Part shown: positions 45,668 through 57,835 of the stretch, piece by piece
How positions within the stretch are numbered: the stretch's first letter is position 1
Layout: every line of letters begins with the position of its first letter
Source of the DNA: Adiantum capillus-veneris
Taxonomy: Eukaryota > Streptophyta > Polypodiopsida > Polypodiales > Pteridaceae
DNA length: 64,000 nt
NCBI GenBank assembly: GCA_014529385.2
Contig: CM043956.1
Span: 65,321,620-65,385,619 of the forward strand
Reading direction: 5' to 3'
The notes under the pieces: model-generated
Databases searched by the model: none
What the model saw: only the letters and a program-made list of their open reading frames with translations
Told to the model about the DNA's origin: nothing
Program-made: the position numbers and the translations under genes

Positions 45668-45899
45668 TGTTGGGATTAAAGCCCAAGTGGCCTCTTATAC
45701 GGATATGGTCGGCCGCCCGCCTAACTCACTTATCACTAACTCTTTTTATATACTCACTTATACTTTTGTGGATAATAAGGTTTGGGAGATAACCCCAAAA
45801 CGAATTCTCTGCGTACTGTGTAAGCTCTCTGTGTATCTGTGTGTGTGTGTGATTGAGTCGATCCACGCTCCGCTCCGCGACTTCACTTGATTCCTATCA
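45668..45899 (+). repeat. 3' LTR of the second copia element
   Basis: It begins TGTTGGGATT and ends CCTATCA where the gypsy frame resumes on the other strand. A TG tract is at 45838-45851. The purine tract before it is weak (AACTGGGACG), so the start is less sure than the end. Confidence 0.55.
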
Positions 45900-47749
45900 T
45901 TTACATTTGATGAAACATTAGGACCTTTTAGGGACTCTTTGACAAAAATAATGTACACAAAAATTGAGCTTTTCATTGATTTATCAAAAGCAAGAGGATC
46001 TACAAGTGGTATAGTACAACCAAACTCACTAGCACCTTTCTTGGAACTTCATGTTTGCATCCATGCGATTGAACCATGGTGTCCCTAGGATAGCATCCTC
46101 ATACTGGAGAGGAGAGATGAAAAAGTCTTCTTTGTCAACATAGATTTGGACATGAAGCCTCAACTTCCCAATCAAGGGAGTAACAGAGGCTTGATGTCCC
46201 TTGAAAGTTGTATCAGCAGTTATACTATCTCCCATCTCGAAAGCTTGAATGCCCAACTTGGTGGCCAACTCCATTGATATGAAGTTGTGAATAGAGCTAG
46301 GGTCAAACAACATGAAAGCATCATTCCCCCTTACCTTTTCTCAAGCATAGGAGAGAGGTGATCCTTTGCAATGAGCATCCTCTTTGGGAGCTTCAATAGT
46401 GGAAGCTCTAGGAGTCTCATTGCAAACACTTCTCTTGGGACAAGCACGATAGCCATGTCCTTGCTCCACACACTTAAAACATTTGTGGTCCTTGCAAAAA
46501 GCTTCAAGCTCTCTAGGAGAGAGTTTATTTTTACCTTTGTAAACTCCCTTCTCCTTGGACCGATTATTGTTGTTGTTGTTGGAGTTACCTTGGGAAAAAT
46601 TATGGGCATTGGTTTTTTCCTTACATAACTTTTTTCTTTGCTTTCCATGGGCTTGACATTCCTTCTAGACTCTTGTTGGAAATTGATGCACAAAGCATCC
46701 ATAGTGTGGTGGATTACTTTGGTGATAGAACGAGGCCGTTGGGAATTGACTCCCTTTGCCATCTCTTAAGGTAATCCGACATAGAATTGTTTCTTTTACT
46801 CGTCAAATTCTATCTTTTGAAAGATAGTAGCCTTGAGATGTAAATCCCAAAAATTTTCCACATATTTGTTGATAGAATCATGGGAGAGAAGCTTCAAACT
46901 CCACCATTTGGTAAGCACTTTGTCCTTTGCATCGCTTGCAAGGAATTCATTCATGATAAAAGCTCATAGAGTTTTCCATGTCTTTGGGGCTTCATCATTG
47001 CCCCAAAGGATAGCCCACCATTGACGAGGAGATTTTTGGAAGTGTATAGCTACATGGCATAACTTGGAGGACTCCATAAATCCCTCGTCTCCAAAGGCCG
47101 CATCAAACTGCTAGATGAAGGCCAATACTTTGTCGATAGAACCAAAGGTACCATCATAGGTGAGAAAAGAGATGCTCTTTCCTCTCTCTTTGAACTTCTT
47201 GAGCTTTTGGGTCCTTCGCCATGCAGGGTAAGATTTGCAATGTCTTCCCTCGTGTATCTCTAGGAGAATAGCTATTTCTTTGGTCGGAAGAAGAGGAGGA
47301 AGGTGAAGAATAAGGAGAAGAGGGTGACCTCTTTCTTACCCTTTTCTTTCTTTGTTTACTCTCTTCCCTTTTGGAGTGACGAGGAGAAGGACTGTGGGTT
47401 GACCGTTTCCTCTTAGGAGGAGTTGGCGATCGTCTAGACCGTCATCTTTGTGCAGCCACATCTTCAGAGAAACCTAGGGATTTGCATCTTTCTTGTTCTT
47501 TGGATTCCTCCTCTTGAATGGGAGAGAGTCTTCTTTTGGGGTTCTCATCAAGAGGCCTCCTAAGATCTCTCTCTGGAGAGGAAGGGAAATCCCATAAGCA
47601 CAAAGTTGTTGAGTAACTTCGGCTTGCAAAGTAGGGTTGCCCATAGCTTGCTGCAACCTAGCAACAGGATAGTTGACAAACATGGGGACATCATCATTAG
47701 CACCTTCATGTGAAATTTTCATTCTACTCTCTCGATTATTATCATCCAT
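45900..47749 (-). pseudogene. Gypsy gag-protease remnant
   Basis: Reading down from ATG 47749 ('MDDNNRESRM'), a gag follows with 'RQWWAILWGNDEAPKTWKTL' near 47035-46975, then zinc knuckle CFKCVEQGHGYRAC (near 46485-46445, in a shifted frame) and a retropepsin with DPSS in place of D[ST]GA (near 46310) and 'DAILGTPWF' near 46085. The frame is still open at 45900, where the copia LTR cuts it. Several frameshifts and stops occur in 46763-47473. Its primer site and 5' LTR lie just upstream at 48140-49741. RT and integrase are lost. Confidence 0.8.
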
Positions 47750-48136
47750 GTCAATTAAACTTAAGTATAGACTACTTTGTGCTTTGGTACCATCAAAAAC
47801 CTTAGTTGCTAATGTTCTTTACCTTTGAAAATCAGCTCTCAAGCAGCCACACCCGTGGTTTAGACACTATTGATTGCAAAGACTAGTGGAGAGAGTCTAA
47901 CATTGTTCAATTGAATATGGTTTTTGTTGAGCTTGCTCATAGATCAATAACAGTTAAGCCAAAGGCAAGCCCTGAGAGGCTCCATTATTAAGACTATAGT
48001 TCCCAACAGTGTACCTTGAACTCAGTCCTTCTCAACCAAGATAATAGATCCATGTACCACTTACCCTATTGCAATAAGAAGGCCCAACCTTTCATGGACA
48101 AATTAAGGACCTCTCTTCTTAAGCAATAAAAGAGAA
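47750..48136 (-). other. Leader of the gag-protease gypsy remnant
   Basis: Noncoding sequence between primer site and gag start. No further signal was recognised. Confidence 0.5.
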
Positions 48137-48155
48137 ACCAATAGCTTTGATACCA
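48137..48155 (-). promoter_or_regulatory. Primer binding site, initiator-Met tRNA-like
   Basis: On the minus strand TTGGTATCAAAGCTATTGG follows the LTR end (CCATTACA). It differs little from the initiator-Met complement TGGTATCAGAGC, and sets the direction of the LTR at 48157-49741. Confidence 0.75.
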
Positions 48156-48156
48156 A

Positions 48157-48837
48157 TGTAATGGAAATGGCCTATGAACTTTGAGAAAAGCAGAATTAAG
48201 AGAATTAGAGTGAGCATTTTTGCGAGACTACTTTGAGAACATAGAGGGTGAACTTTAATTAGTGATAGCAACGTAACCTTAATACTTACCTAACTTGGCA
48301 TGAACAATATTTTTGCAAGAGAGAGAGTTTAGAGAACATGACAACAATTGAGGACCAGATTTTCTGGAGCTCGTCCCCCTCCAATATGCTTTTGTATTAT
48401 AGATTCTCCTATCAAGAGAGACTTGGTACAATACAATCTTTGTATTCCATGTGACCTAGGTGATGAAATGAACATGAAAAGCTTCATGCATCACGAGCAT
48501 AACATATACTTTATAGAAAGCATTAACCATCGATGGGCTCAATCTCAAGTCCTCAAACACCTTCAAAGGTTGAGAGAGTTAGCGGGGAATGAGGGTAGGG
48601 AAGAGGAAGAAGAAACATTCATAGAAGAAAAAATAGTTCCTCACCTATCATCACTCTTCTTGCTTAGGATACATAATAGCATAGTAATGAAGATGGAGAA
48701 GATGGCAAGCTTAAGCATTTGAGCATGGATCTTGGTTAGATTTGCATTCCATAGCCAAGAGTGTTGGTGTAGGCTCTCAACTTCTCTACAAACTTGGAGA
48801 AGGACATGGAGCTCTTGCACTTTGCAACTCAAACAAT

Positions 48838-48903
<66 letters not shown>

Positions 48904-49741
48904 GAGAATACCCCCCAAGCTAGCCCCCTCCTTCCTTTGGTCGACACCCTCCTCTAGCACTATCTGACACTTGATTGGACCTCCCCAAGTCTGGCCAATC
49001 ACATGCTTAATGCATATCAAGCAACAAGGGTAGCGTTGGCACAAGTGTCCCCCTTTCCCCTTTGAGAGAGATGACTTGATAAATGTAAAAACAATTAATT
49101 AAATTAACTAAATTATCATTGGACCCCTTGGGAGGCCAACCAATAGGCTTTAGGCACACAATGAGGGCAACAGGAAGAGAAGTTTGACAAGTGTCCTATT
49201 TTCTTTCTTTGTACCAATATTGACTTGTGTGAGGGTGTGTATGTTCTCTCTCTAGATCTTACAAAGAGGGTTTGCCCCCTCATGAGTAGGGATATGCATT
49301 GACTTTTTGAACACCTTAACCCCTCAAGCACCTTAGTCATGGAGCACCTTAGAACCTTAGTCATTAAGCACCTCAAGAACCTTAGTCAGCAAGCATAACA
49401 AGCACCTCAAGCATCTTAGTCAACAAGCACGATAAGCACCTCAACCTTGGGCTGGGTTCCCACCTCAAGCAGAGCTCTAGCTTACCTAAGGTCCAAGGAT
49501 TTTCACACTAACTATTGGAGGTCTTTAATGAACCTAACCCTAAGGTCTTTTAATCTCCATTAGCATTGCTCTTTGATAGACCATCTCCCGTTTGGACCCT
49601 TTAACCTTTGCCCCGTGTTGAGATAGATCCATAAGCACATGTCTATATTCTAGCCCTTGTTCCTGTCTATTCTCAAACATTAAATGATCAATTTAATATG
49701 ATAAAATCATTTGGGTTGGTTAGATATTAGATTTTATGACA
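48157..49741 (-). repeat. 5' LTR of the gag-protease gypsy remnant
   Basis: On the minus strand it begins TGTCATAAAATC at 49741 and ends CCATTACA at 48157 next to the primer site. A homologous, diverged copy is the solo LTR at 60250-61841 (shared blocks include the ACATTAAATGATCA-type segment and the CAAGAGAGAC segment). Its TG tract has expanded into a (TG)n-poly(G) tract. Confidence 0.8.
48841..48902. repeat. (TG)n tract followed by 31 G
   Basis: About 15 TG units (48841-48870, T at 48871) then 31 consecutive G (48872-48902). The homologous site in the other LTR copy (60955-60969) has only a short TG tract, so this is a local expansion. Frames across it are artefacts. Confidence 0.97.
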
Positions 49742-50217
49742 AGAGGTCTTGGAGGGTCCAAATAGACTCCGATTGGGATAAAAGTCAATAGAGAGTTGGG
49801 AATTGGGTACTTCTTCAACCCCAAATCATCAAATGGAAAAAATGTCAAGTAGATTGGTGACCACCAAAGATCAAAGATGCCAACCAAAACCGGATATGGC
49901 AATCACTGAACCAAATTGGGCCATAACTTGGAATTTGGAAAAACTTGTCGAAATTTGAAAATATCTTCATCATTGTGTTAGGATAGGCTATAGGAAAGGG
50001 TACCCCAAGTTTCACCCAACAAAGATGCCAAACACGGATCGTGATCCATGAACCCCTCAGGTGATCAGGTCCCAAATGACAAGAACAGCCTAACCCTAAA
50101 GTTCCAAGCCATTTGAATGCAAAAATTCTCTAAGCTAGAGAAAAATCTCCAGAAAGTGACAAAAAATTTCAACTGGTGATCCAAATTAAAAAATACTTGA
50201 ACCATGGCATCCCCAAG
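49742..50217. other. Unassigned stretch
   Basis: No gene or repeat was recognised in about 480 bases between the gypsy LTR and the CACTA-type terminus. Confidence 0.4.
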
Positions 50218-51090
50218 CACTACAAGAGGTGTTTAAGGCTTTACAACAATGCACATAGCGATGCTCTAGGTCCAAAATAGAGACATAGATAGTGATGCTA
50301 TGGGCCCCTAAATAGCAACACTGATAGTGATACCAAAGCAAAAAACAAATTGGTGTGTACCATACCACCCAATCAACCATATCTATTGAACATGATACAA
50401 AAGCATAGAATTGACAAAATCATGGTGAATTGATTAAAAAAAATGAGTTGAAACCCTTGTTGTTTACAATCTACAAAAAAGTACTGTAGAACAAAATGAC
50501 ATTGTTGTTCACAATCTACAACTACTGTAGAACCAAAATCCATTATGAAAAGCTATAAAACCAATTTATATTATTGTTCACAATCTATAAAATTGACTTA
50601 TACACATCATTTCCTAATATATGATGTATAGAAGTAAGACTAGCTAGTCCTAGGCAGAAGTATGACGTCCGCTAATCTGACATCTCATTGCAACCCAACC
50701 ACGTATCTGACAAGTTATGCAAAAAAAAAAACTATAAGTATACACATACAAATATAAAACAATCTAACAACTTATTATTAAAATACAATGAATTTCAAAG
50801 CTTAAAATTAAATAATTATCAAGCCGGGTCGAGAGCTCAAAATGTTCATTAGGGTGTTTAACCCATTTCAATCTTCATACTCACGCTCGTACAGTGTGGG
50901 GTCACATCCACTCATCAACCACTATTCGAGACATACAAAGAAAACATTATATTAAAATTTATGAATATATAGAACTATTAAACCTAGAGAGAAATGGAAT
51001 AACACTTACAAAGGCAGCCTCAAATGATGCAAGTGGTGCAAGCTCCCTCCCTCTACGTGTACTTGGTTAGCTCCTTTTGTTGCTTCCATT
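50218..51090 (+). mobile_element. CACTA-type transposon terminus (fragment)
   Basis: CACTACAAGAGG at 50218 matches the CACTA terminal motif. It is followed by subterminal repeats of the form 'ATAGCGATGCT', 'ATAGTGATGCTATGGG' and 'GATAGTGATACC' (50257-50330), as in plant CACTA elements. Three copies of 'TTGTTCACAATCTA' or close variants lie at 50460-50590. No opposite terminus was found; a copia-type LTR starts at 51091. Confidence 0.55.
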
Positions 51091-51487
51091 TGTTGGGATT
51101 CTAGTGCACTTCTTGATTTGCAATCTTCCAATTTTCTCTACTTAGCCATGATTGCCTTGCTTTGCAATCTTCAAATTTTCTCTACTCAGCCAAGATTGCC
51201 TACTCCACACATGCTTTATTTCTCTCTGCACTTTGGAGCGCTTGTGCTTGTAGTTTTCACGCGTTTGCATCCTCATTAATGTTGGGGTCGTCCCAACTCG
51301 GACAGTCACTTCAGTATGAACTCTTGTAAATGTCTTTATAAGGCTCATCAGAATCTAATTATAGCTCTCTTTCATTTGTACAGTTTGTGTGCATGTTATC
51401 TTCTAACCTCTCATCTCTTCTCTTCTTGCTATCCCTCATAGCTATGCTGGTTTGAGAAGTAGTGCGCTTCCACTTTGGAGCTCAACA
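51091..51487 (+). repeat. Copia-type 5' LTR
   Basis: It starts TGTTGGGATTCTAG and ends GCTCAACA (TGTTG...CAACA inverted ends), immediately followed by a primer site. No partner LTR is in the window. Confidence 0.65.
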
Positions 51488-51489
51488 AT

Positions 51490-51501
51490 TGGTATTAGAG
51501 C
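51490..51501 (+). promoter_or_regulatory. Primer binding site, initiator-Met tRNA-like
   Basis: TGGTATTAGAGC, one base from the usual TGGTATCAGAGC, two bases after the LTR end. Confidence 0.7.
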
Positions 51502-53097
51502 TGATGGTTTACTGGTCCTAAGCATGGTAATATTTGTCCACAAGTTGGAGCTCTCCGGGTATGAAGAGTATAGTGGAAGAGTATATTGGTATGCTGGTTG
51601 CAGAGAAGAATACAACGTTGTAAGGCTGATATTAATCAAAATTGGAGGACATGAAAGTGTAGCAATTTATTGGGGGATTCTCGAGGACCGCTCATCTTTG
51701 CTTCCATCCCTCATTCCAACTTGGTCACCCAATGGAAATATTTATAAGGTTTAAGTCTCTGAATGAGATCAATCATAGCATCAACATACAAAGCAAGGAG
51801 TTGTTGCATTGCTGCCTTGTTGTTGTTGGCTATGGAGGGGCAGCTGAAACAATATCCAAAAGAGGAGGGGTGTTACTTATAGACTCTTCTAATTGTGCAT
51901 GTTGCACTAGAGAAGAAGCAGCAACTGCTAGGTGGGAAAGAAAGTGATCATCTCAATAGTCCGAATGGCCATCACCCAACTTTTTTGCAAACACATGGTA
52001 GAGGCAACCTCAAGGCATCAAAATTGTGCTTGCGGGCGAAGAAGGTCAATTTCCAAAGCAAGATGTATCCATTGCAGTGCACAAAGGTAGTGAGAATTGT
52101 AGACTTGGTGTTGCAGCAAGTACACAACACACACACACACACACACTTGGAGGAGGTGTGTGGTGTGCATGCATGGGCCACACACACACATGCACACAAC
52201 ATCATGATATGGCATCCAAGAATCATCAACGTTGACGTCCCTTAAATCAATTTTTCTTCTGTTTTTTTCAAAAAAAGGATTCCTTTAAAAAATAAGTGAA
52301 CTTTTTAAAGCTTTGGGGCCATTCCCACACGATTTTTACTTAGCAGTGGTTCATTAACAAAGAATGTTTATCCTACATGCGTGGGGTGTGTTGAAACATG
52401 TTAGCATAATGATTTTTTATTTGTATGCTATCATTTTGTGCTTGGCTCTTACACATGTGACATAGACTTCCTTCAAAATCCAAAATATGAATGCATATTG
52501 ATGTGTAGGTCAAAGGACACATCCACCAAATTTGTATTTTCCTCCATGTGTGTCAAGAAGTCTATGTCAACTCCATATTGTGCAAGATTAGACGTTGCCC
52601 ATGCAGTCGTCGCATGCGGTAAGACCATCCCTGCGAGAAGCCCCGTTTTTAACTCCACTGTCATGAGGCTATTGGGTAAACTTAAAGCCAAGGTTAGCTA
52701 GGGTTACCAAAAAATTGTAGGGTTTGGGACTAAACTAAAAACTTTGTGTTTTGGTGGCTACGCCTACCTCCACCTACACAAAAGGGAAGGCTCTCTTGGT
52801 AGTGTCAAGTTATGGGTACACCTAAAACCCTTGGTTGTGAGAAAACATAAAACTCACGATTTATGAGTATATCAAAAACTCGTGGTTGAGAGTAAACCTA
52901 AAATTCTCTGTGCCATGAGAGTGGAGAGTCTAGTTCTAGGGGGAAATGTGTGAAGAAGCTTATGCCAAGTTTGCTGAAGGGTGGTGCTTCTACTTATCGA
53001 GCGGCAAAAAGCGAGCGAGGGGCTTGAAGTGAGCGATGGAATATGAGCAAAGAACATGATATTTTGTTTAAGGAAACCTATGCCTAGAGCTAGTAAG
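51502..53097. other. Degenerate stretch after the copia-type LTR
   Basis: No retroelement domain could be recognised downstream of the primer site, though short plus frames occur at 51452-52245. A (CA)n tract lies at 52128-52146. Nothing was recognised from 52250 to 53097. Confidence 0.35.
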
Positions 53098-54170
53098 ATC
53101 TTAATGTCATGAGTGAATTACTTGTCCATGTCATGAAAAGTAACAACTGCTCACCTTGTTTAAATCAAATGATAAGCATGAAATACTACAAAGTTGCCTA
53201 ATATAAAAACCAAAGTAAAATCCACTACAAAATTACCAAAATCCTATGTCAAGTGAATCTTTTTTACTTTTATACAAAACTACAAAACAACGAGTGATCA
53301 TTCACCCTCCTCACACTCGTCATCTATAAATCACAATTCTTTCATTTATTTCTTGAGATGACCTCAAAATCATTATCGCATGACTCATGCTCCACCATTG
53401 CTTGTAACCAAACAAAGATTTCCTACTACATTTATCTTAGTAAGTATTTTGTTGACAAAAGGACTTGAAGCCATAATCACATGAGAATATTATGAAAAAA
53501 TAACAACGCATCTCTCCATGTTTGCTCCACATAACAAGCATAAAGCACCACAAATTTGCATGAACTCCTATACCTCTTTTAAAAAGATGATGAAAAACAA
53601 ACCTAATTAAGTAGCCAAACCAAAATTTTGCTACTTCTAGAGAAAAGGAAACCCAATAAAGCATCCAAACTAAGGAACAAATACCAAGCACTTATGTTTC
53701 TATTAACAATCATACCATTTTTGGATATTTATTCCATAGAATGTTTTCTACTAGTGAGATTGCAAGACCCATCTAATCTTCACCTCACACAAGCATTTAA
53801 ATGTGAAAAGCTTTTTGACCTTAGCTCACTAATGTATTTTGTTCACAAAAGAACTTAAAGTCATAAGTGAATTACTTGTCTATGTCATGAAAAGTAACAA
53901 CAACTTACCTCCCCTTGTTCAAATCAATGATAAGGAAGAAACACCGCAAAGTTGCCTAGAAACCAAGTAAACTCCACTAAAAAAACTACCAAAATCATAT
54001 GTCAAGTTAATGTTAGGGAACTTTATACAAAACTACCAAACAACCAATGATCAGTCACCCTCCTCACACTCATCATCTATAAAATCACATTTCTTTTGTT
54101 TATTTCTTGGGATGACCTCAAATTCATTATCACATGACTCATATGCCACCATTGCTTGAGCCTCCAATTC
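53098..54170. repeat. Direct repeats of ~310 bp
   Basis: 53098-53415 and 53855-54165 match along their length: both hold GTGAATTACTTGTC, ATGTCATGAAAAGTAACAAC, TATACAAAACTACAAA-type and CACCCTCCTCACACTC segments. A shorter third match begins at about 53440 ('TATTTTGTTGACAAAAGGAC'). Divergence is moderate. No coding sense is obvious. Confidence 0.75.
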
Positions 54171-54895
54171 TGCATAACAAGGAAGCATTCTAAAAGTGTG
54201 CTCCCAAAAAAAAAAAGTTATTCAAAGATTAATGATAACATCAATAATTCTTTTAGACAAAGTGATAGTAGATCATCAAAACTAGACATCATAATCACTT
54301 GACATGAAAATCAAGAGAGCACAAAAAGCTTAAATCTAAGGGCCATCTCATGCAAGTCATAGTTCATAGAGATGTTATTGTATGCTACTAATTTCCAAAG
54401 AGAAAAAATTACTAGTTATCCTCCATAAAAGGATTTCTAAGTGTCTTGACTACAAACTTTTCTGCTCCTCCTCACTGCTCTATAGCTTTGATCCACTTGG
54501 CCTCTTCTATCTAGATAACATAGCAAGCTCCACCACATCTTTAATGATAGTTGCATCATTGTCAAAGGAAAATCATGTATATCCTAAAATCATTGCAGCA
54601 TCTGATAGTGGAACTATGCCAACCCACCTCACTCACCAATCCACCTATAGCACATCAAGTGCAAAGTATGCATCCCATAAATCCCATGCTCTTTTAAATG
54701 GAACCACGAATCAAGCAAGAAGAGTGTGGATGTTGGGTCTCCTTACTCTCTAGCATATAATGAGCTCAAAAATATTCTTCATCTTGCAATGAGTGAGATT
54801 TGAATAGATCTTTTCTATTCTCAATAAACAGATATGGAGAGAAGCCCATTCTATGGACAAACAAGAGAATGCTGCAACGCACCTACAATACAAAT
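54171..54895. other. Unassigned stretch
   Basis: No supported gene. A minus-strand peptide around 54730-54560 ('AWDLWDAYFALD') looks protein-like but is broken by stops and may be a 3' exon of the remnant at 54896-56580. Confidence 0.3.
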
Positions 54896-56580
54896 TCAAA
54901 TAGAACATATTGATCCATAGCCATTCAACATACTCTTTAGCTTTTCATACACAAAGCTAATACAAACACTAACATTGTGGATGTTCTCCATTTTTATGTA
55001 GCCTCCATAAGTAATCTTGCTTTGAGTCACCTCTCTCCTTGCAGCCATTAGACCTTGACAATATGCATGCTTCTCTAGCCAAGAGAGACATGGACCTACA
55101 AATGCACCAAACATAAGGAAGAAAAACATACACATGCTAAAAAGAGCTTATGCAAAGTTGAGTATCTTGCAATGGGCTGATCACAACAAGCCATCCAATA
55201 TCGTCAAGACTAGAGGCTGTGATAGAGATCCCACGGCGAACATGCTCCTCTGTCAACACATCCCAAATAGGAAGATCCTCTCCAGCATTTATCCCCATCA
55301 TGCATGTAGGAAAGTCTATAAAGACAAGTCCTGCAGTCCACTTGACAATTCTTCCTTCACGATGGTAATCATGATCCATACCGGCATACAACAAAAAAAA
55401 CTTATGCAACTTTCCGTAAGCTTCATTTCTTTGTCTTTTCTCAAAGTCTCTACCCATCTCGATGTAGTCGTTGACACAACATCCAAAAATCAAAGAAACA
55501 ACTGCCACCTTATGAGGCTCTATTTTGGAAGGTTCACCATGAATGTATGTCACCACCTCTTTTGTAAGGCGTATGTGACCTGCAAATTATTTAGATTACA
55601 ATACAATTATGTGTATGTGTAGCCAGCACCTATTTATGTAACCTCCTCTTTAACAAGACTTGTGTCTTTCAAATTATCCACATCAAGATTTCACATATTA
55701 TGATATTACCTTATGTGAACAAAAATATTGACAAACAAAAGAATTTCAAACACAACTTATCACATGTATCCTCCTCTTGAATCTTTTGTAAACTCTCTAC
55801 AGCTTTGCCTTTCTCATCGTTCTCTACATGAATACATAAAATAAATCAATAAATTTATAACAAAAACCAATAGCATATCACCATAAATACATATGTTTTC
55901 TAGCTATTTATTGAAAACAAACCTATTGAAGAGCTATTTGTATCGCGCTTAGATCCTCTTTTAGTAGACTCTTTTTGCATTTCATGAGTCAAACCCACAG
56001 ATTTCTCAGTGGCATGTAAATTATACAGCTTCATCTCTTCCTCCAAACAACAACTAGGAGGAAAATATATCCACCAAGGACAATTTTATACTTCCCATTC
56101 ACTCAATCAGAAGAATCGCCCACTTTACACCATGCTTTAATTTGCAAGCGGAGGGTATTCAAGAAGCAACTTTTTAGACACAAGGTATTTGAAACACCTA
56201 AGAGAAGTGTACACCACTCCATAAGAGAATGAGATTTGCACAAACTCCAAAGACATTTTGACAAAATTACCTAAAACCAATTCTTTGACCCAACCTTCTC
56301 AAGACCCATCGACTTGCTCTCCTTTGGGTCTCCATGGAGAGAACTACCTTTGATAGACTTGATATCTCCCTTTGCATCCCTACTTCTTGAAACCTCAAAC
56401 ATATGCTTGCAAGCTTCCAACTTCACTCCTTCCAAATATATTTGCAATATAGGATCATTAGGTTTTACTAGTGGTTTCTCCATATTCTCAAGAAAAGACT
56501 CTAACAAAGATGATTCCATTCTTTCAACCTTATCCAAAAATAATTCGCTCGAAAAGAACGTTGAACCATGTAAATCTTAA
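54896..56580 (-). pseudogene. Unrecognised multi-exon gene remnant
   Basis: Minus-strand frames are separated by splice-like sites. From 56580: a 100-codon acidic segment ('VERMESSLLESFLENMEK') ending near 56271 before GTAATT; a short segment 56042-55925 ending at ATAG|GTTTGT; another near 55825-55760 ('KGKAVESLQKIQEED'); after TTTGCAG at 55580 a 146-codon segment ending 55137 that includes 'FFLLYAGMDHDYHREG' and 'LTEEHVRRGISITASSL'; and 55135-54896 with 'FGAFVGPCLSWLEKHAY'. I recognise no family. It could be a decayed host gene or a fragment captured by the CACTA-type transposon whose terminus is at 50218. Confidence 0.35.
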
Positions 56581-56875
56581 GAACAAAATAGAGTGCTCTT
56601 ACACAATCACTAGTCTACCAAAATTAAGAAACGCAATTACCCTTTAAAATCAACTTCTCTTGTAGGTATTAAATATTGCTCCCTTGTGATTCTAGGAGGC
56701 TCTAGTAGTGACGAGTGCAAAGCGCAACACGAACCTCGATGGCCTCAACGCCAGAACCGTGCATGTCGAGCTGGCCACACAAAATGAACAAGGGGCACCA
56801 CCTAGCTTTGAGTGGCTAGGACGCGGACAATGGTGATTTAAAATAGCACAAACACTGCACATCGAGGGGGAGAGA

Positions 56876-56899
56876 GACACACACACACACACACACACA
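56876..56899. repeat. (CA)n microsatellite
   Basis: About 12 CA units followed by GAGAGA. Confidence 0.95.
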
Positions 56900-57690
56900 G
56901 AGAGACGTAGGTGATGAAAACCCCTTGGGATGTGAGGGAAACTTGATTCAATGCAATATTTATAGAAACCTTAGCTTCGGCAAGATGGCGATTATGGTGA
57001 TAGAGAGAGATAGTGAGCCTATAGTGCGTTCTCTAGAGATGACTTCATAAGCACGGAGATTCTACTCTTGTGTGTATGTGGAAACCCTTGGAGTCAGGGT
57101 GTGGACATGGCTTCCTTCTCATAGTGCTAACTTCCCAAACCCCAATGCTCAAGTACCACCCAAAATGCTACACCACTCTCCCACAGTGCTCTCCCAAAAC
57201 GCTGCCCCAAAATGGCCTCCCTAATAGTGACCTCTCAGTGCACTTTTATAGGTGCAGGCTACATTATTTTAGGATAGTCTGCTTAGGTTAGGGCCCTAAT
57301 CAAGAGAGACAAAGCAAGGAGTTGGGTCCCAAATGGTTGACCCTTGCTTTGTCTTAGAAGAATTTTAAAATGATATCTCCTAGGTGGGCCTTAGTGACCA
57401 TCACCTAGAGAGAGGTGATAATATACAATTGGATTTTTATACAAGATTTTGGCTTGAAATCGGAAAAATAGATTACCCTATGGATATTTACTATGGAGAT
57501 GCATCGTGGACGAGATGCAGGTGAATTGCGAGCTTTGCTAGTACATCGGTGTACCGTGTTTTCCAGCTTTGGGCCACCCGGGGCATGCCTTCGGCGTCAC
57601 TTAATGATTTGGTGTTGCCAGCGCGTGACTTGTTTGTCTTTCTCCTTTTGTGTTGGGCGCGATGTCGATTTTTATTTTTTTTGTGGGTGC
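56900..57690. other. Unassigned stretch
   Basis: No gene recognised; short frames on both strands are without similarity. Confidence 0.35.
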
Positions 57691-57696
57691 ATATGG

Positions 57697-57835
57697 CGTG
57701 CGTGTACTGTGTGTTTCATTGTGTGTATGTGTGTACGTGAGTGTTTGAATGTGTGCATGCACGTATGAGTGCTCGTGTATGTATGTGCATGTGTGTGAAT
57801 AATGTGTGTATGCGTGTATGGGAAGAAAGCGAGAG
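57697..57835. repeat. Imperfect TG-rich tract
   Basis: About 140 bases of alternating purine/pyrimidine, mainly TG with TATG and CGTG variants. It could adopt Z-DNA; any frame across it is an artefact. Confidence 0.85.

Larger units (their letters stand above)
41820..45899 (+). mobile_element. Second Ty1/copia retrotransposon, 5' truncated
   Basis: A plus-strand copia of a different family from that at 21336. Gag lacks its N-terminus and there is no 5' LTR or primer site; PPR-remnant sequence lies directly upstream. Pol is nearly complete and a 232-bp 3' LTR closes it at 45899, where a minus-strand gypsy remnant begins in mid-gene. Confidence 0.85.

Noticed and set aside
48742-49044. Proteins with poly-Gly, poly-Pro or Cys-Val runs
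   Set aside because: They are translations of the (TG)n-poly(G) tract.
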